Shown here: in pieces, positions 1-6,454 of the stretch
Position numbering within the stretch: position 1 is the stretch's first letter
Layout: every line of letters begins with the position of its first letter
Assembly: GCA_026014515.1 (NCBI GenBank)
Contig: JAOZIG010000144.1
Coordinates: forward strand, 1-10,177
DNA length: 10,177 nucleotides
Source: Candidatus Bathyarchaeota archaeon
GTDB taxonomy: Archaea > Thermoproteota > Bathyarchaeia > TCS64
Direction of reading: 5' to 3'
Made by a program: the position numbers and the translations under genes
Notes under the pieces: model-generated
Database searches by the model: none
The model's input: the letters and a program-made list of their open reading frames with translations, nothing else
What the model was told of the DNA's origin: nothing

Positions 1-1
1 A

Positions 2-664
2 ACAGGAAAAAACACGGAACAAAACATCACCATCAACCCCCAGAAATACACCCAATACGCACAAACAATCCACACCCTCCACAACCAAGGACACACACTG
101 ATGGTAGTCTGCGGCGGCGGAAAACCCGCCCGATACTTCATCAACCAAGCAAAACAACTAGACGCCACCCCCAAAATCCAAGACCAACTAGGCGTAAAAT
201 CCACCCACATAAACGCCCTCCTCTTCATGGCAGCCCTCGGCCCCATCGCAGACCAGACACGCATCTACCAACGAGCCACCGACCTAAAACACGCCCCAGA
301 AGACAAAGTCTTGGTAGGCGGAGGATACAAGCCCGGAAGCAGCACAGACTACCGTGCAGTAATATTCGCACAACACATGCAAGCCGACCTAATCATAAAC
401 GCCACAGACATCGACGGTGTCTACACGAAAAACCCCAAGGTTCACGCCGACGCCGAAAAGCTACCCGCTCTCACCTGTACTACCCTTGAAGAAATCATCA
501 AACAGAACACCCGTCAAGCCCCCGGAGAGTATGGATTATTCGACCTCAAAGCCGTAAGACTCGCCAAGAAGATTGACATCCCGATAATAATAATAGATGG
601 AACCGACCCAAATGAGATATTACGAGCCGTGGAAGGCACTCACAACGGCTCCACTATAAGGTGA
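2..664 (+). CDS. pyrH: UMP kinase, archaeal type (5' end outside window)
   Basis: Phosphorylates UMP to UDP with ATP in the cytoplasm, feeding pyrimidine nucleotide synthesis; it belongs to the amino-acid-kinase fold. The reading frame is open to the left edge, so the first ATG at 101 is internal: the codons before it continue the family match (a helix ending in LHNQGHTLMVVCGGGKPAR). Visible signatures are VVCGGGKPAR (phosphate/nucleotide loop), a STHINALL helix, GGYKPGSSTDYRAV, and ATDIDGVYTKNP, all typical of PyrH, followed by DLKAVRLAKKIDIPIIIIDG and a C-terminal EGTHNGSTI like the family's usual end. About 220 residues are visible; archaeal PyrH is roughly 225-240, so only the start with the first glycine-rich loop is missing. 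Its TGA overlaps the GTG of the next small ORF. Codons in the first part end almost only in A or C. Confidence 0.93.
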   Translation, partial: TGKNTEQNITINPQKYTQYAQTIHTLHNQGHTLMVVCGGGKPARYFINQAKQLDATPKIQDQLGVKSTHINALLFMAALGPIADQTRIYQRATDLKHAPEDKVLVGGGYKPGSSTDYRAVIFAQHMQADLIINATDIDGVYTKNPKVHADAEKLPALTCTTLEEIIKQNTRQAPGEYGLFDLKAVRLAKKIDIPIIIIDGTDPNEILRAVEGTHNGSTIR

Positions 665-822
665 AGAAACTGATCGCTGAAGGCATATGTGGACGAAAAT
701 TCAATGTAACCCATCCCCCCAAAAACCCCGAAGAAATCTGCATACACTGCGACAAAGACAGCTGCATGACCTACATGCTCTACCTCTACGCGGTAACCCA
801 CTACAATAACCCCACATCCTAA
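661..822 (+). CDS. 53-residue cysteine-rich small protein, unknown function
   Basis: I do not recognise this protein. It starts at GTG 661, which overlaps the pyrH TGA as GTGA, the arrangement typical of translational coupling, and ends at TAA 820-822. The product begins MKKLIAEGICGRKF and has cysteines at residues 10, 27, 30 and 35 (C-X16-C-X2-C-X4-C, core ICIHCDKDSC), followed by an aromatic stretch MTYMLYLYAVTHY. Four cysteines with one CxxC pair suggest a small zinc- or Fe-S-binding fold, but this is inference. Codon choice (mostly A or C in third position) matches pyrH and prf1, which supports real coding. No in-frame ATG precedes residue 36, and an in-frame TGA lies upstream at 613-615, so GTG 661 is the sensible start. 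The DNA around the start (aaggtga) itself resembles a Shine-Dalgarno core. A fortuitous ORF remains possible. Confidence 0.6.
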   Translation: MKKLIAEGICGRKFNVTHPPKNPEEICIHCDKDSCMTYMLYLYAVTHYNNPTS

Positions 823-836
823 TCATCACCCCCCAC

Positions 837-850
837 TGAAACCTTAAGTA
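837..850 (+). promoter_or_regulatory. Possible BRE/TATA element for prf1
   Basis: The sequence GAAAC followed by CTTAAGTA lies in the 76-base gap between the small ORF and prf1. It resembles an archaeal BRE plus TATA box. Transcription would start near 872, giving a leader of about 25 nt. Just before the ATG is GTGA (889-892) with a 6-nt spacer, a weak match to the GGTGA Shine-Dalgarno core. The element is only moderately TATA-like, and read-through from pyrH is equally possible. Confidence 0.3.
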
Positions 851-898
851 ACGTTCATATACCGTGCCAAAGTATCAAAGCTAACCCAGTGACCCACA

Positions 899-2155
899 AT
901 GTCCTCAGGAAACGCAACACTCGACAGATTCAGGTTCCAGCGAATGCTAGAAAGACTAGAAGAACTAGAGGGTCGTGGGACCGAACTCGTCACAGTCTAC
1001 ATCCCCCCAGGCAAACAGATCCACGACGTAATGACAGACCTCCGCAACGAGTATGGTACAGCGGTAAACATCAAATCAAAGACCACAAGAAAAAACGTCC
1101 AAGACGCCCTAACCAAGGCCATGGAGCGTCTCAAACTATTCAACAAGGTACCAGAAACAGGCTTAGCAATATTCGCAGGCACCATCGCCAGTGATCAACT
1201 TGGCGTAGGTGATATGCAGACCTTCACACTGATCCCCCCCGAGCCCATCGGCATCTACTATTACAGATGTGAACACAGGTTCATGCTGGAGCCCCTCTGG
1301 GAGATACTTGAACACGAGGACAGCTACGGAATACTGGTAATCGACGCCAAAGACGCGACATTTGCATTACTAAAAGGGCAACGTGCAGATATACTCAAAG
1401 ATATGAGCAGCGGAGTAGCCGGTAAGACCCGCGCAGGTGGACAGTCCAGCAGGCGTTACGAGCGACTCAGACAGATGCATCTACAGGAATACTTCAACCG
1501 AGTAGGGGACCACATGACAGACCTATTCCTAAACCTCCCTAACCTCAAAGGAATCATAGTAGGTGGACCGGGTCCAACAAAAGAAGAGTTCATCAAAGGA
1601 AACTATCTACACCACGAGATAAGAGAAAAAATCATGACCACTGTTGACACAGGGTACACCGGTCATGAAGGCGTCAAAGAGCTGGTAACAAGGAGCAGAA
1701 GCTTCCTAGAGCAGGTCAGATACACGCAGGAACGTAAAATAGTGCAAGAGTTCCTGAAGCACCTTGGAGAAGACGATGGATTAGGCACCTATGGTGAAGA
1801 TGAAGTCATAACCCAGCTCAAGAACATGAACGTCTATACCCTGCTTCTAAGCGCGAGCATAAGACGCTGGCAGGTAACCCTCCAATGCAGAACCTGTGAG
1901 TTCCAAGAGACCAGAATCGTTGACATGGATGATTACGAGGAGTTCGTGAACAATCTCAGCGATCTAAACTGTCTCAAATGTAGTGGAGGCAACTATGAGA
2001 TAGTTGAACGAGAAGACCTGATCGAGGTTCTTGTAAAGATGGCGGAAGACGCCGAGGCAAGACTTGAAGTCATCAGCACCCACACGGAAGAGGGCGAGAT
2101 GCTCCTAAGAAGCTTCGGAGGCATCGCAGCCATCACAAAGTACCGAACATATTAG
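899..2155 (+). CDS. prf1: Peptide chain release factor aRF1
   Basis: Recognises all three stop codons in the ribosomal A site and triggers peptidyl-tRNA hydrolysis; archaeal counterpart of eRF1, working with aIF/EF1A and ABCE1. At 418 residues it is full length. Domain 1 carries NIKS at 57-60 and the YxCxxxF motif at 122-128 (YRCEHRF), both used in stop-codon reading. Domain 2 carries the catalytic GGQ at 180-182 within AGGQSSRRYERLR. Domain 3 has two CxxC pairs (C330/C333 and C358/C361), a likely zinc-binding minidomain, and ends with the family-typical STHTEEGEMLLRSFGGIAAITKYR. The ATG at 899 is chosen because MSSGNATLDRFRFQRMLERLEELEG aligns as a normal N-terminus; the GTG at 889 opens a different, meaningless frame. 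The gene follows the pyrH unit by 76 bases, and its TAG overlaps the stop of the convergent gene. Confidence 0.96.
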   Translation: MSSGNATLDRFRFQRMLERLEELEGRGTELVTVYIPPGKQIHDVMTDLRNEYGTAVNIKSKTTRKNVQDALTKAMERLKLFNKVPETGLAIFAGTIASDQLGVGDMQTFTLIPPEPIGIYYYRCEHRFMLEPLWEILEHEDSYGILVIDAKDATFALLKGQRADILKDMSSGVAGKTRAGGQSSRRYERLRQMHLQEYFNRVGDHMTDLFLNLPNLKGIIVGGPGPTKEEFIKGNYLHHEIREKIMTTVDTGYTGHEGVKELVTRSRSFLEQVRYTQERKIVQEFLKHLGEDDGLGTYGEDEVITQLKNMNVYTLLLSASIRRWQVTLQCRTCEFQETRIVDMDDYEEFVNNLSDLNCLKCSGGNYEIVEREDLIEVLVKMAEDAEARLEVISTHTEEGEMLLRSFGGIAAITKYRTY

Positions 2156-2655
2156 GGTTCTTTCAAGAACTCATCCACAACTGGATCAACAAAAGCCCAG
2201 TCTTTTCCCTTAGCGAAGCTAGCCCTTTCATCCTCACTAGTAGGAATCGTGTCGAACTGACACTCATCATGCCCAAGAATCATACACCTTGTGTGAATCA
2301 TCTTCTTGGTTGGATCAGTCGCCATAATCTTCGCTGGGTCAATCAAGCAATACATGGCTCCAAGCTCCGGCTCACCATACTCCAACATTATCTTACCAAG
2401 CTCACAAAGGGGTGGCTTGTCTTCTCTGTTCTCCCAGAAACCATACTTGGGGAGCCCCTGATGTCCTTGTTTTGTTCGCTCCGCCACGTATTCTCCGTAT
2501 TGTTTGATGCTGTCGAGTATCAACTGTTTTCCAGCGTCCCATCCAAGTGTATCAACAATAGTTCTGCTAAACGCTAGATGTAGCAACGCTAGTCGCTGTG
2601 TTACTACTTTTACCTCGTTCTCTGCCTCAGCTAGAGGCACCATTTTGTCTGACAT
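2152..2655 (-). CDS. ATC hydrolase-family small protein (L-2-amino-thiazoline-4-carboxylic acid hydrolase-like)
   Basis: A 167-residue soluble protein resembling the L-2-amino-thiazoline-4-carboxylate hydrolase family, whose founding bacterial member opens L-ATC to N-carbamoyl-L-cysteine. Matching signs are LGWDAGK at 37-43, a central PPLCELGKIM, MYCLIDP at 101-107, and the C-terminal strand HTRCMILGHDECQFDTIP (121-138), which also recalls V4R-type ligand-binding domains. Cysteines sit at 84, 103, 124 and 132. Archaeal and deltaproteobacterial members of this family are numerous and mostly uncharacterised, so the substrate here should not be taken as ATC. It lies 33 bases downstream of valS on the same strand, and its TAA overlaps the prf1 TAG. 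There is no Shine-Dalgarno before the ATG, but a TATA-like element sits at leaderless distance. Family call moderately sure; function unknown. Confidence 0.6.
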   Translation of the reverse strand: MSDKMVPLAEAENEVKVVTQRLALLHLAFSRTIVDTLGWDAGKQLILDSIKQYGEYVAERTKQGHQGLPKYGFWENREDKPPLCELGKIMLEYGEPELGAMYCLIDPAKIMATDPTKKMIHTRCMILGHDECQFDTIPTSEDERASFAKGKDWAFVDPVVDEFLKEP

Positions 2656-2676
2656 AGAAAATAAGGGAGTCTGGGA

Positions 2677-2684
2677 TTGTAAAA
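2677..2684 (-). promoter_or_regulatory. Possible TATA box for leaderless transcription of the ATC-family gene
   Basis: TTTTACAA on the minus strand ends 21 nt before the ATG at 2655, so its centre is about 25 nt upstream. That is the spacing expected when transcription begins at the start codon, and it fits the lack of any Shine-Dalgarno sequence there. It falls just after the valS stop codon. The match to the TATA consensus is imperfect, so co-transcription with valS is not excluded. Confidence 0.35.
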
Positions 2685-2688
2685 GGGT

Positions 2689-5103
2689 TTAGAGGCTCAT
2701 ACTGTAGCCGATGTGCTCGTATTCCTCGACCACAGCCTCGCCGCCAGAGCCACCAAGTATCAAGAGCTCCTCGACCTTCAAGGTATCCTTGATATCCTGA
2801 GCACCCTGCTCAAGATCACCCGCGTTTTCTCCAGCATAGATGGTAAGCTTAACAACAGGTGCGTTAAGGCTTACACCTCTCTTGTTCTTCTCGGTACGTA
2901 TGCTGCTGATGGCTGCGATAACCATGTCACCGATGCGTTCAGCTTCCTCATCTACGAGTGATTCATCGTATTTGGGCCACTCAGCTAAAGTGATGCTGTT
3001 GTCTGGGTCGTACATCGTCCTGTAGATTTCCTCGCTAAGGTGTGGTGTAACTGGCGCCATGAGCTTCAGCATATCCCGTAGCCCATTATACAGGGTCCAC
3101 TGAGCTGCCTCCTTTGGATCACCCTCACCGTAGAGCCTTGTCTTGGCTGCCTCTAGGTAGTGGTCACAGAAGACGTGCCAGATAAAGTTCCGTGCTGCCT
3201 CTGTGGCGTTCATGAAGTCACAGTTCTCCATGGCTTCTGTTGATCGTTTGATGGTCTTCTGCAGCTTGGTCATGATCCAACGGTCTATCAACTGTGGCTT
3301 AGCGTAGCCTCCATCATAGTCTTCAAGCCTCATACCCGCGAAACGTGCAGCGTTCCAGAGCTTGCGCATGAACCTCCAACCGTATTCTACGTCTTCCCAT
3401 CTGAATGGGATGTCTGTACCTGTTGATCCTCCTGCGGCTGCCCATTGGCGTGGCGCGTCTGCTCCGAATTTCTCGAATACTTCAGGTGTGGAGACGAAGT
3501 TTCCTAGGCTCTTGCTCATCTTGCGTCCGTCTCCGCCAAGTACCATGCCGTTGATGAGTACGCTGTCGTAGGCTGTTTCATCGAATAGGGCTAGGTGTCT
3601 TACCATTAGGTAGTATGCCCATGTCCTGATGATGTCCTGTCCACTTGGGTGTACTGATGCTGGGAACTGGCGTTGCCAGTTTGGCTTGTCCGGCCAACCG
3701 GCATGAATTGCACAGGTCATGCTGCTGTCGAACCATGTGTCCATTACATCAGTGTCTGGTACGAACTCGGTTCCGCCACATTCACAGGTATCTGTGATGC
3801 TTGTTACTTTGGGGTCTACTGGTAGTTCATCTGGTTTGGCGAGCCTGATCTTTCCACAGTTCTTACAGTACCATGCTGGAACAGGTGTAGCGAATACCCT
3901 TTGTCTTGATAGTACCCAGTCCCAGTCGAGTCCAGTTGCCCAGTCGAGGAGTCTTTGTCTCATCCAGTCTGGGTACCATGTGATGGCGTTAGCTGTCTCT
4001 ACCACCTTATCTGTTAGGCTGATGGTTCTCATGAACCATTGGAGTGCTGTCACTACCTCAATGGGTGTGCTGCATCTCCAGCATAGCCCTACTTCTTGGT
4101 CTAGCTGTTTCTCATCTTTGATTAGGTCGGCTTCACGCATATCTTTGACGAGTTGTTTCTGTCCATCGTCAATCTTCATGCCCGCGTATTTTCCAGCTAC
4201 CTCTAGGAGTGTGCCTTGTCCATCGATTAACTTGATGACTGGTAGATTGAACCGTGCTACCGCAACTACGTCCGCCTTGTCTCCATAGGTACAGATCATC
4301 ATGGCGCCTGTCCCAAACTCTGGGTCAACCTCATCATTCGCTATGATGGGTACCTTCTGTCCAAAGTATGGTACAGTGGCTTCTCCGCCAATCAAGTGGC
4401 TGTAGCGTTCATCGTCTGGGTGTACGCTTAGTGCTACGCATGCTGGTAGGTAGATTGGACGAGTAGTGGCAATTAGTACCTCGCCGGAGTCGGTGCCAAA
4501 TGGGATCGTGTAGATTTTACCCTGCTTGTGCTCATGCTCTACCTCAGCGTCAGCGATGGCTGTCTCACATCTTGGACACCAGTTGATTGGGTGCTCACCC
4601 TTGTAGATCATGTCTTTCTCGAATAGCTTGAGGAAGCTGAGCTGTATCTTGCGCATGTACTCGGGCTCCATGGTCCTGTACTCTGTGGTCCAGTCAATAC
4701 TGGCGCCCATCCTGATTACTGCTGTCTTCATAATCTGGATATATTGCTCGATCCATTCCTCGCACATCTTGCGGAAGACATCTGGTGGGACATCACTCTT
4801 TCTGATTCCCTTGGCTTTTTCAACTGCAACCTCGGTTGGTAATCCGTGGCAGTCCCATCCCTGTGGGAACAGCACGTTGAAGCCCGTCATTCTCTTATAT
4901 CTAGCCCTAATATCAAAATAGGTCCAGTTCAGGAAGTTGCCCATGTGGAAGTCGCCGCTTGGGTAAGGTGGAGGAGTGTCAATGCTGTAGACTGGTCGCG
5001 TCTCGTCGTCCCAGTCGTATCTGTTTACTCCTTCTTCTTCCCATATCTGCTGCCATTTTTCCTCTGATTCGAGGAAGTTGATCTTTCGTGGTAAGACATT
5101 CAT
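2689..5103 (-). CDS. valS: Valine--tRNA ligase, archaeal type
   Basis: Charges tRNA-Val with valine and edits mischarged threonine; class I synthetase, cytoplasmic, 804 residues from the chosen start. In order: first signature PPPYPSGDFHMGN with HMGN at 53-56 in place of HIGH; FPQGWDCHGLPTE at 79-91; zinc-knuckle CPRC 176-179; CP1 editing domain with TTRP 213-216, PEFGTGAMMICTYGDK and neighbours; CWRC 341-344; WDWVLSRQR 394-402; CKNC 413-416 with a partner ECGG; DVMDTWFDSS 452-461; KMSKS 528-532; then the anticodon-binding helical domain. The upstream GTG/ATG region allows an ATG at 5157 (18 extra residues, MPLHGSGSAPNAKRRKNT), but ATG 5103 has AGAGGAG (5114-5120) with a 10-nt spacer, and a TATA box places the transcript start near 5153, beyond 5157. 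ValRS is preferred over IleRS because of the PYPSG-HMGN and FPQGWDCHGLPTE pattern known from euryarchaeal ValRS. Confidence 0.94.
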   Translation of the reverse strand: MNVLPRKINFLESEEKWQQIWEEEGVNRYDWDDETRPVYSIDTPPPYPSGDFHMGNFLNWTYFDIRARYKRMTGFNVLFPQGWDCHGLPTEVAVEKAKGIRKSDVPPDVFRKMCEEWIEQYIQIMKTAVIRMGASIDWTTEYRTMEPEYMRKIQLSFLKLFEKDMIYKGEHPINWCPRCETAIADAEVEHEHKQGKIYTIPFGTDSGEVLIATTRPIYLPACVALSVHPDDERYSHLIGGEATVPYFGQKVPIIANDEVDPEFGTGAMMICTYGDKADVVAVARFNLPVIKLIDGQGTLLEVAGKYAGMKIDDGQKQLVKDMREADLIKDEKQLDQEVGLCWRCSTPIEVVTALQWFMRTISLTDKVVETANAITWYPDWMRQRLLDWATGLDWDWVLSRQRVFATPVPAWYCKNCGKIRLAKPDELPVDPKVTSITDTCECGGTEFVPDTDVMDTWFDSSMTCAIHAGWPDKPNWQRQFPASVHPSGQDIIRTWAYYLMVRHLALFDETAYDSVLINGMVLGGDGRKMSKSLGNFVSTPEVFEKFGADAPRQWAAAGGSTGTDIPFRWEDVEYGWRFMRKLWNAARFAGMRLEDYDGGYAKPQLIDRWIMTKLQKTIKRSTEAMENCDFMNATEAARNFIWHVFCDHYLEAAKTRLYGEGDPKEAAQWTLYNGLRDMLKLMAPVTPHLSEEIYRTMYDPDNSITLAEWPKYDESLVDEEAERIGDMVIAAISSIRTEKNKRGVSLNAPVVKLTIYAGENAGDLEQGAQDIKDTLKVEELLILGGSGGEAVVEEYEHIGYSMSL

Positions 5104-5113
5104 TGTGTTTTTT

Positions 5114-5120
5114 CTCCTCT
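5114..5120 (-). promoter_or_regulatory. Shine-Dalgarno site of valS
   Basis: AGAGGAG on the minus strand lies 10 nt before the ATG at 5103. It is the clearest ribosome binding site in the window and decides the valS start in favour of residue MNVLPRKINF rather than the upstream ATG at 5157. Confidence 0.65.
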
Positions 5121-5174
5121 TGGCGTTTGGTGCGGACCCTGAGCCATGCAATGGCATAGGTGGTTGGTTGGTTT

Positions 5175-5184
5175 CTTTAAAAGG
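5175..5184 (-). promoter_or_regulatory. TATA box of valS (proximal promoter)
   Basis: CCTTTTAAAG on the minus strand is a good archaeal TATA-like box. With the usual 25-27 nt spacing, transcription would start near 5153, giving a leader of about 50 nt that contains the AGAGGAG site. Such a transcript would not include the alternative ATG at 5155-5157 in a translatable position. Confidence 0.5.
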
Positions 5185-5210
5185 TTGTCCGCGGCGGTCT
5201 GTCCTGTGGG

Positions 5211-5290
5211 CGATGTATCTATAATCCGTTTATGCCCTTCTGGGGGCAACAAAACGATACCCCATAATCCTCACATCAGACTAAGATACT
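5211..5290 (-). other. Untranslated segment with inverted repeats between MFS gene and valS
   Basis: This part of the 219-base gap between the MFS stop and the valS start has no convincing gene. Read on the minus strand it contains GTATCT (5284-5289) and its complement AGATAC (5215-5220), enclosing a small hairpin, TGCCC/GGGCA with a 6-nt loop (5233-5248), plus two copies of GGATTAT (5264-5270 and 5221-5227). A second TATA-like box lies just upstream at 5305-5317. If transcribed it could be a structured leader or small RNA. A tiny 11-codon ORF (ATG 5263-5265 to TAA 5230-5232, MGYRFVAPRRA) lies inside. All of this is by eye; the stems are short and could be chance. Confidence 0.25.
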
Positions 5291-5304
5291 TGATTGCGTT
5301 GCTT

Positions 5305-5317
5305 CAATATATATTTT
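5305..5317 (-). promoter_or_regulatory. Strong TATA-like element just downstream of the MFS gene
   Basis: AAAATATATATTG on the minus strand, preceded by CTG, is the best TATA match in the window and begins 6 bases after the MFS stop codon. It predicts transcription from about 5286, roughly 183 nt before the valS ATG. It could be a distal valS promoter with a long leader, or the promoter of a small RNA. Being AT-rich spacer sequence, it could also be coincidental. Confidence 0.4.
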
Positions 5318-5322
5318 CAGTA

Positions 5323-6447
5323 TTACTCTTCTAAGAAGAAGCTAAACGGAATAATAGCCAATGTAACAACCGAGAGAATCAGGTAGACCATGTTTGGGGC
5401 ATAGTTCTTTGTGATGAACCCTGTGGCGACTGGACCGATGACCATTCCTATCCCGAATACTGTCTCGTAGATGCTCATCTGGAAGCTTCTGGACTCTTTG
5501 GGTGATTTCTGGGCGATATAATTCAGTATAATGGGTTCAAGGACTCCGTTAGCTAGTCCATATATGGCTAAGGGTATGGCTATGCCCCACGCGTTGTTGA
5601 CCCACGCGATCCAAGCTAGCGAGATTGAGAGCATTACGCTGATGAGTCTAACCGAGCGCTTGGTGCCCCATTTAACGAGGCGTTCGACTCCGAAGAAACC
5701 CATTGCTTTTGCTATGTTGCTTATTGTGAGAAGAGTACCAATGATTGATGCCGCGATGCCGATTTCCCCCATGTAACCAGGTAGTATGCTGAAGTAGATA
5801 CCGCTGCTCAACGTGTACGGGAAAAGGCAGAGGTAAGCAATTGATACTTTCTGCAAGGCTTTGAAGTCGATACGCATCTTACCCTGTACCCCATGAAGGT
5901 TACCATAAGGCAGCAGCTTGAATGCGATGGTCAAGACACCGATAACCACAAGAATGCTCATCAATGCAAATAATGTCCTGAAACCTACGTACTCCCCAAT
6001 GAATCCTCCGAGGAATGGACCCACTACTAAGCCGCTTATCCAGCCGAGATTGTAAAGACTGATGTTTCTCGTGAGATCTGTCGGCTCTGATAGAGCAGCT
6101 GTTATGCTGCTTGATGAGACCCAGAAGGTACCCGATGTTAATCCAAGCAAACCCCTGAGCAGTATCATGTGCTGTATATTGTCTGTAAGAGAGAATGCAC
6201 CGATACTGAATATGTTCAACGTAGCAAAGACAAGATAGAGCCTGATCTTCTCATATCTATCCATCATTAACCCAGCTACTATGGTCATCACTGTGTATCC
6301 TGCTGCGTGGAATGCTCCCATTACTCCCAAGGTCATATAATCTGCGCCTTGTTGTTCGGCGTAGACTGGTGACATGAGCATGGTGGTGCTGACTGCGCAT
6401 GCTATTAGAAATATTACTGGGTATAGGTATCGTAGTGGGGGCTTCAT
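5323..6447 (-). CDS. Major facilitator superfamily (MFS) transporter
   Basis: A 374-residue polytopic membrane protein with about 12 hydrophobic helices, compact for MFS but within range. The first helix spans about 8-26. The cytoplasmic loop 2-3 holds motif A as GLMMDRYEKIR (59-69). Helix 5 carries GPFLGGFIGEYVGFR (143-157), a glycine/proline-rich motif, and the pseudo-symmetric later helix has GMVIGPVATGFI (334-345). A hydrophilic central loop near 180-200 (YGNLHGVQGKMRIDFK) separates the two six-helix halves. Substrate cannot be read from sequence. The ATG lies 7 bases after the MBL-hydrolase stop; GTGA, overlapping that stop codon, with a 7-nt spacer (mostly C) is the only ribosome-site candidate. 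Position as third gene behind the deacylase and hydrolase suggests it moves a substrate or product of those enzymes (inference). Confidence 0.88.
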   Translation of the reverse strand: MKPPLRYLYPVIFLIACAVSTTMLMSPVYAEQQGADYMTLGVMGAFHAAGYTVMTIVAGLMMDRYEKIRLYLVFATLNIFSIGAFSLTDNIQHMILLRGLLGLTSGTFWVSSSSITAALSEPTDLTRNISLYNLGWISGLVVGPFLGGFIGEYVGFRTLFALMSILVVIGVLTIAFKLLPYGNLHGVQGKMRIDFKALQKVSIAYLCLFPYTLSSGIYFSILPGYMGEIGIAASIIGTLLTISNIAKAMGFFGVERLVKWGTKRSVRLISVMLSISLAWIAWVNNAWGIAIPLAIYGLANGVLEPIILNYIAQKSPKESRSFQMSIYETVFGIGMVIGPVATGFITKNYAPNMVYLILSVVTLAIIPFSFFLEE

Positions 6448-6454
6448 AGGGGGG

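Noticed and set aside
823..898. tRNA or other structured RNA between the small ORF and prf1
   Set aside because: No T-loop, anticodon stem or acceptor pairing could be found in 76 bases; it reads as an ordinary spacer.
889..1194. 101-codon GTG ORF overlapping the prf1 start in another frame
   Set aside because: Its product is an Arg/His-rich string with no motif, and it overlaps prf1, whose NIKS and following residues are unmistakable.
3719..4288. 189-codon plus-strand ORF opposite valS
   Set aside because: It is the antisense shadow of the well-supported valS frame, Ser/Leu-rich with no domain signature.
5104..5157. Upstream ATG for valS giving 18 extra residues
   Set aside because: The extension is not family-like, the better Shine-Dalgarno site serves ATG 5103, and the proximal TATA box puts the transcript start about at or past 5157.
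5146..5334. 62-codon plus-strand ORF in the valS upstream gap
   Set aside because: It covers the TATA boxes on the opposite strand, has no ribosome site and no recognisable motif.
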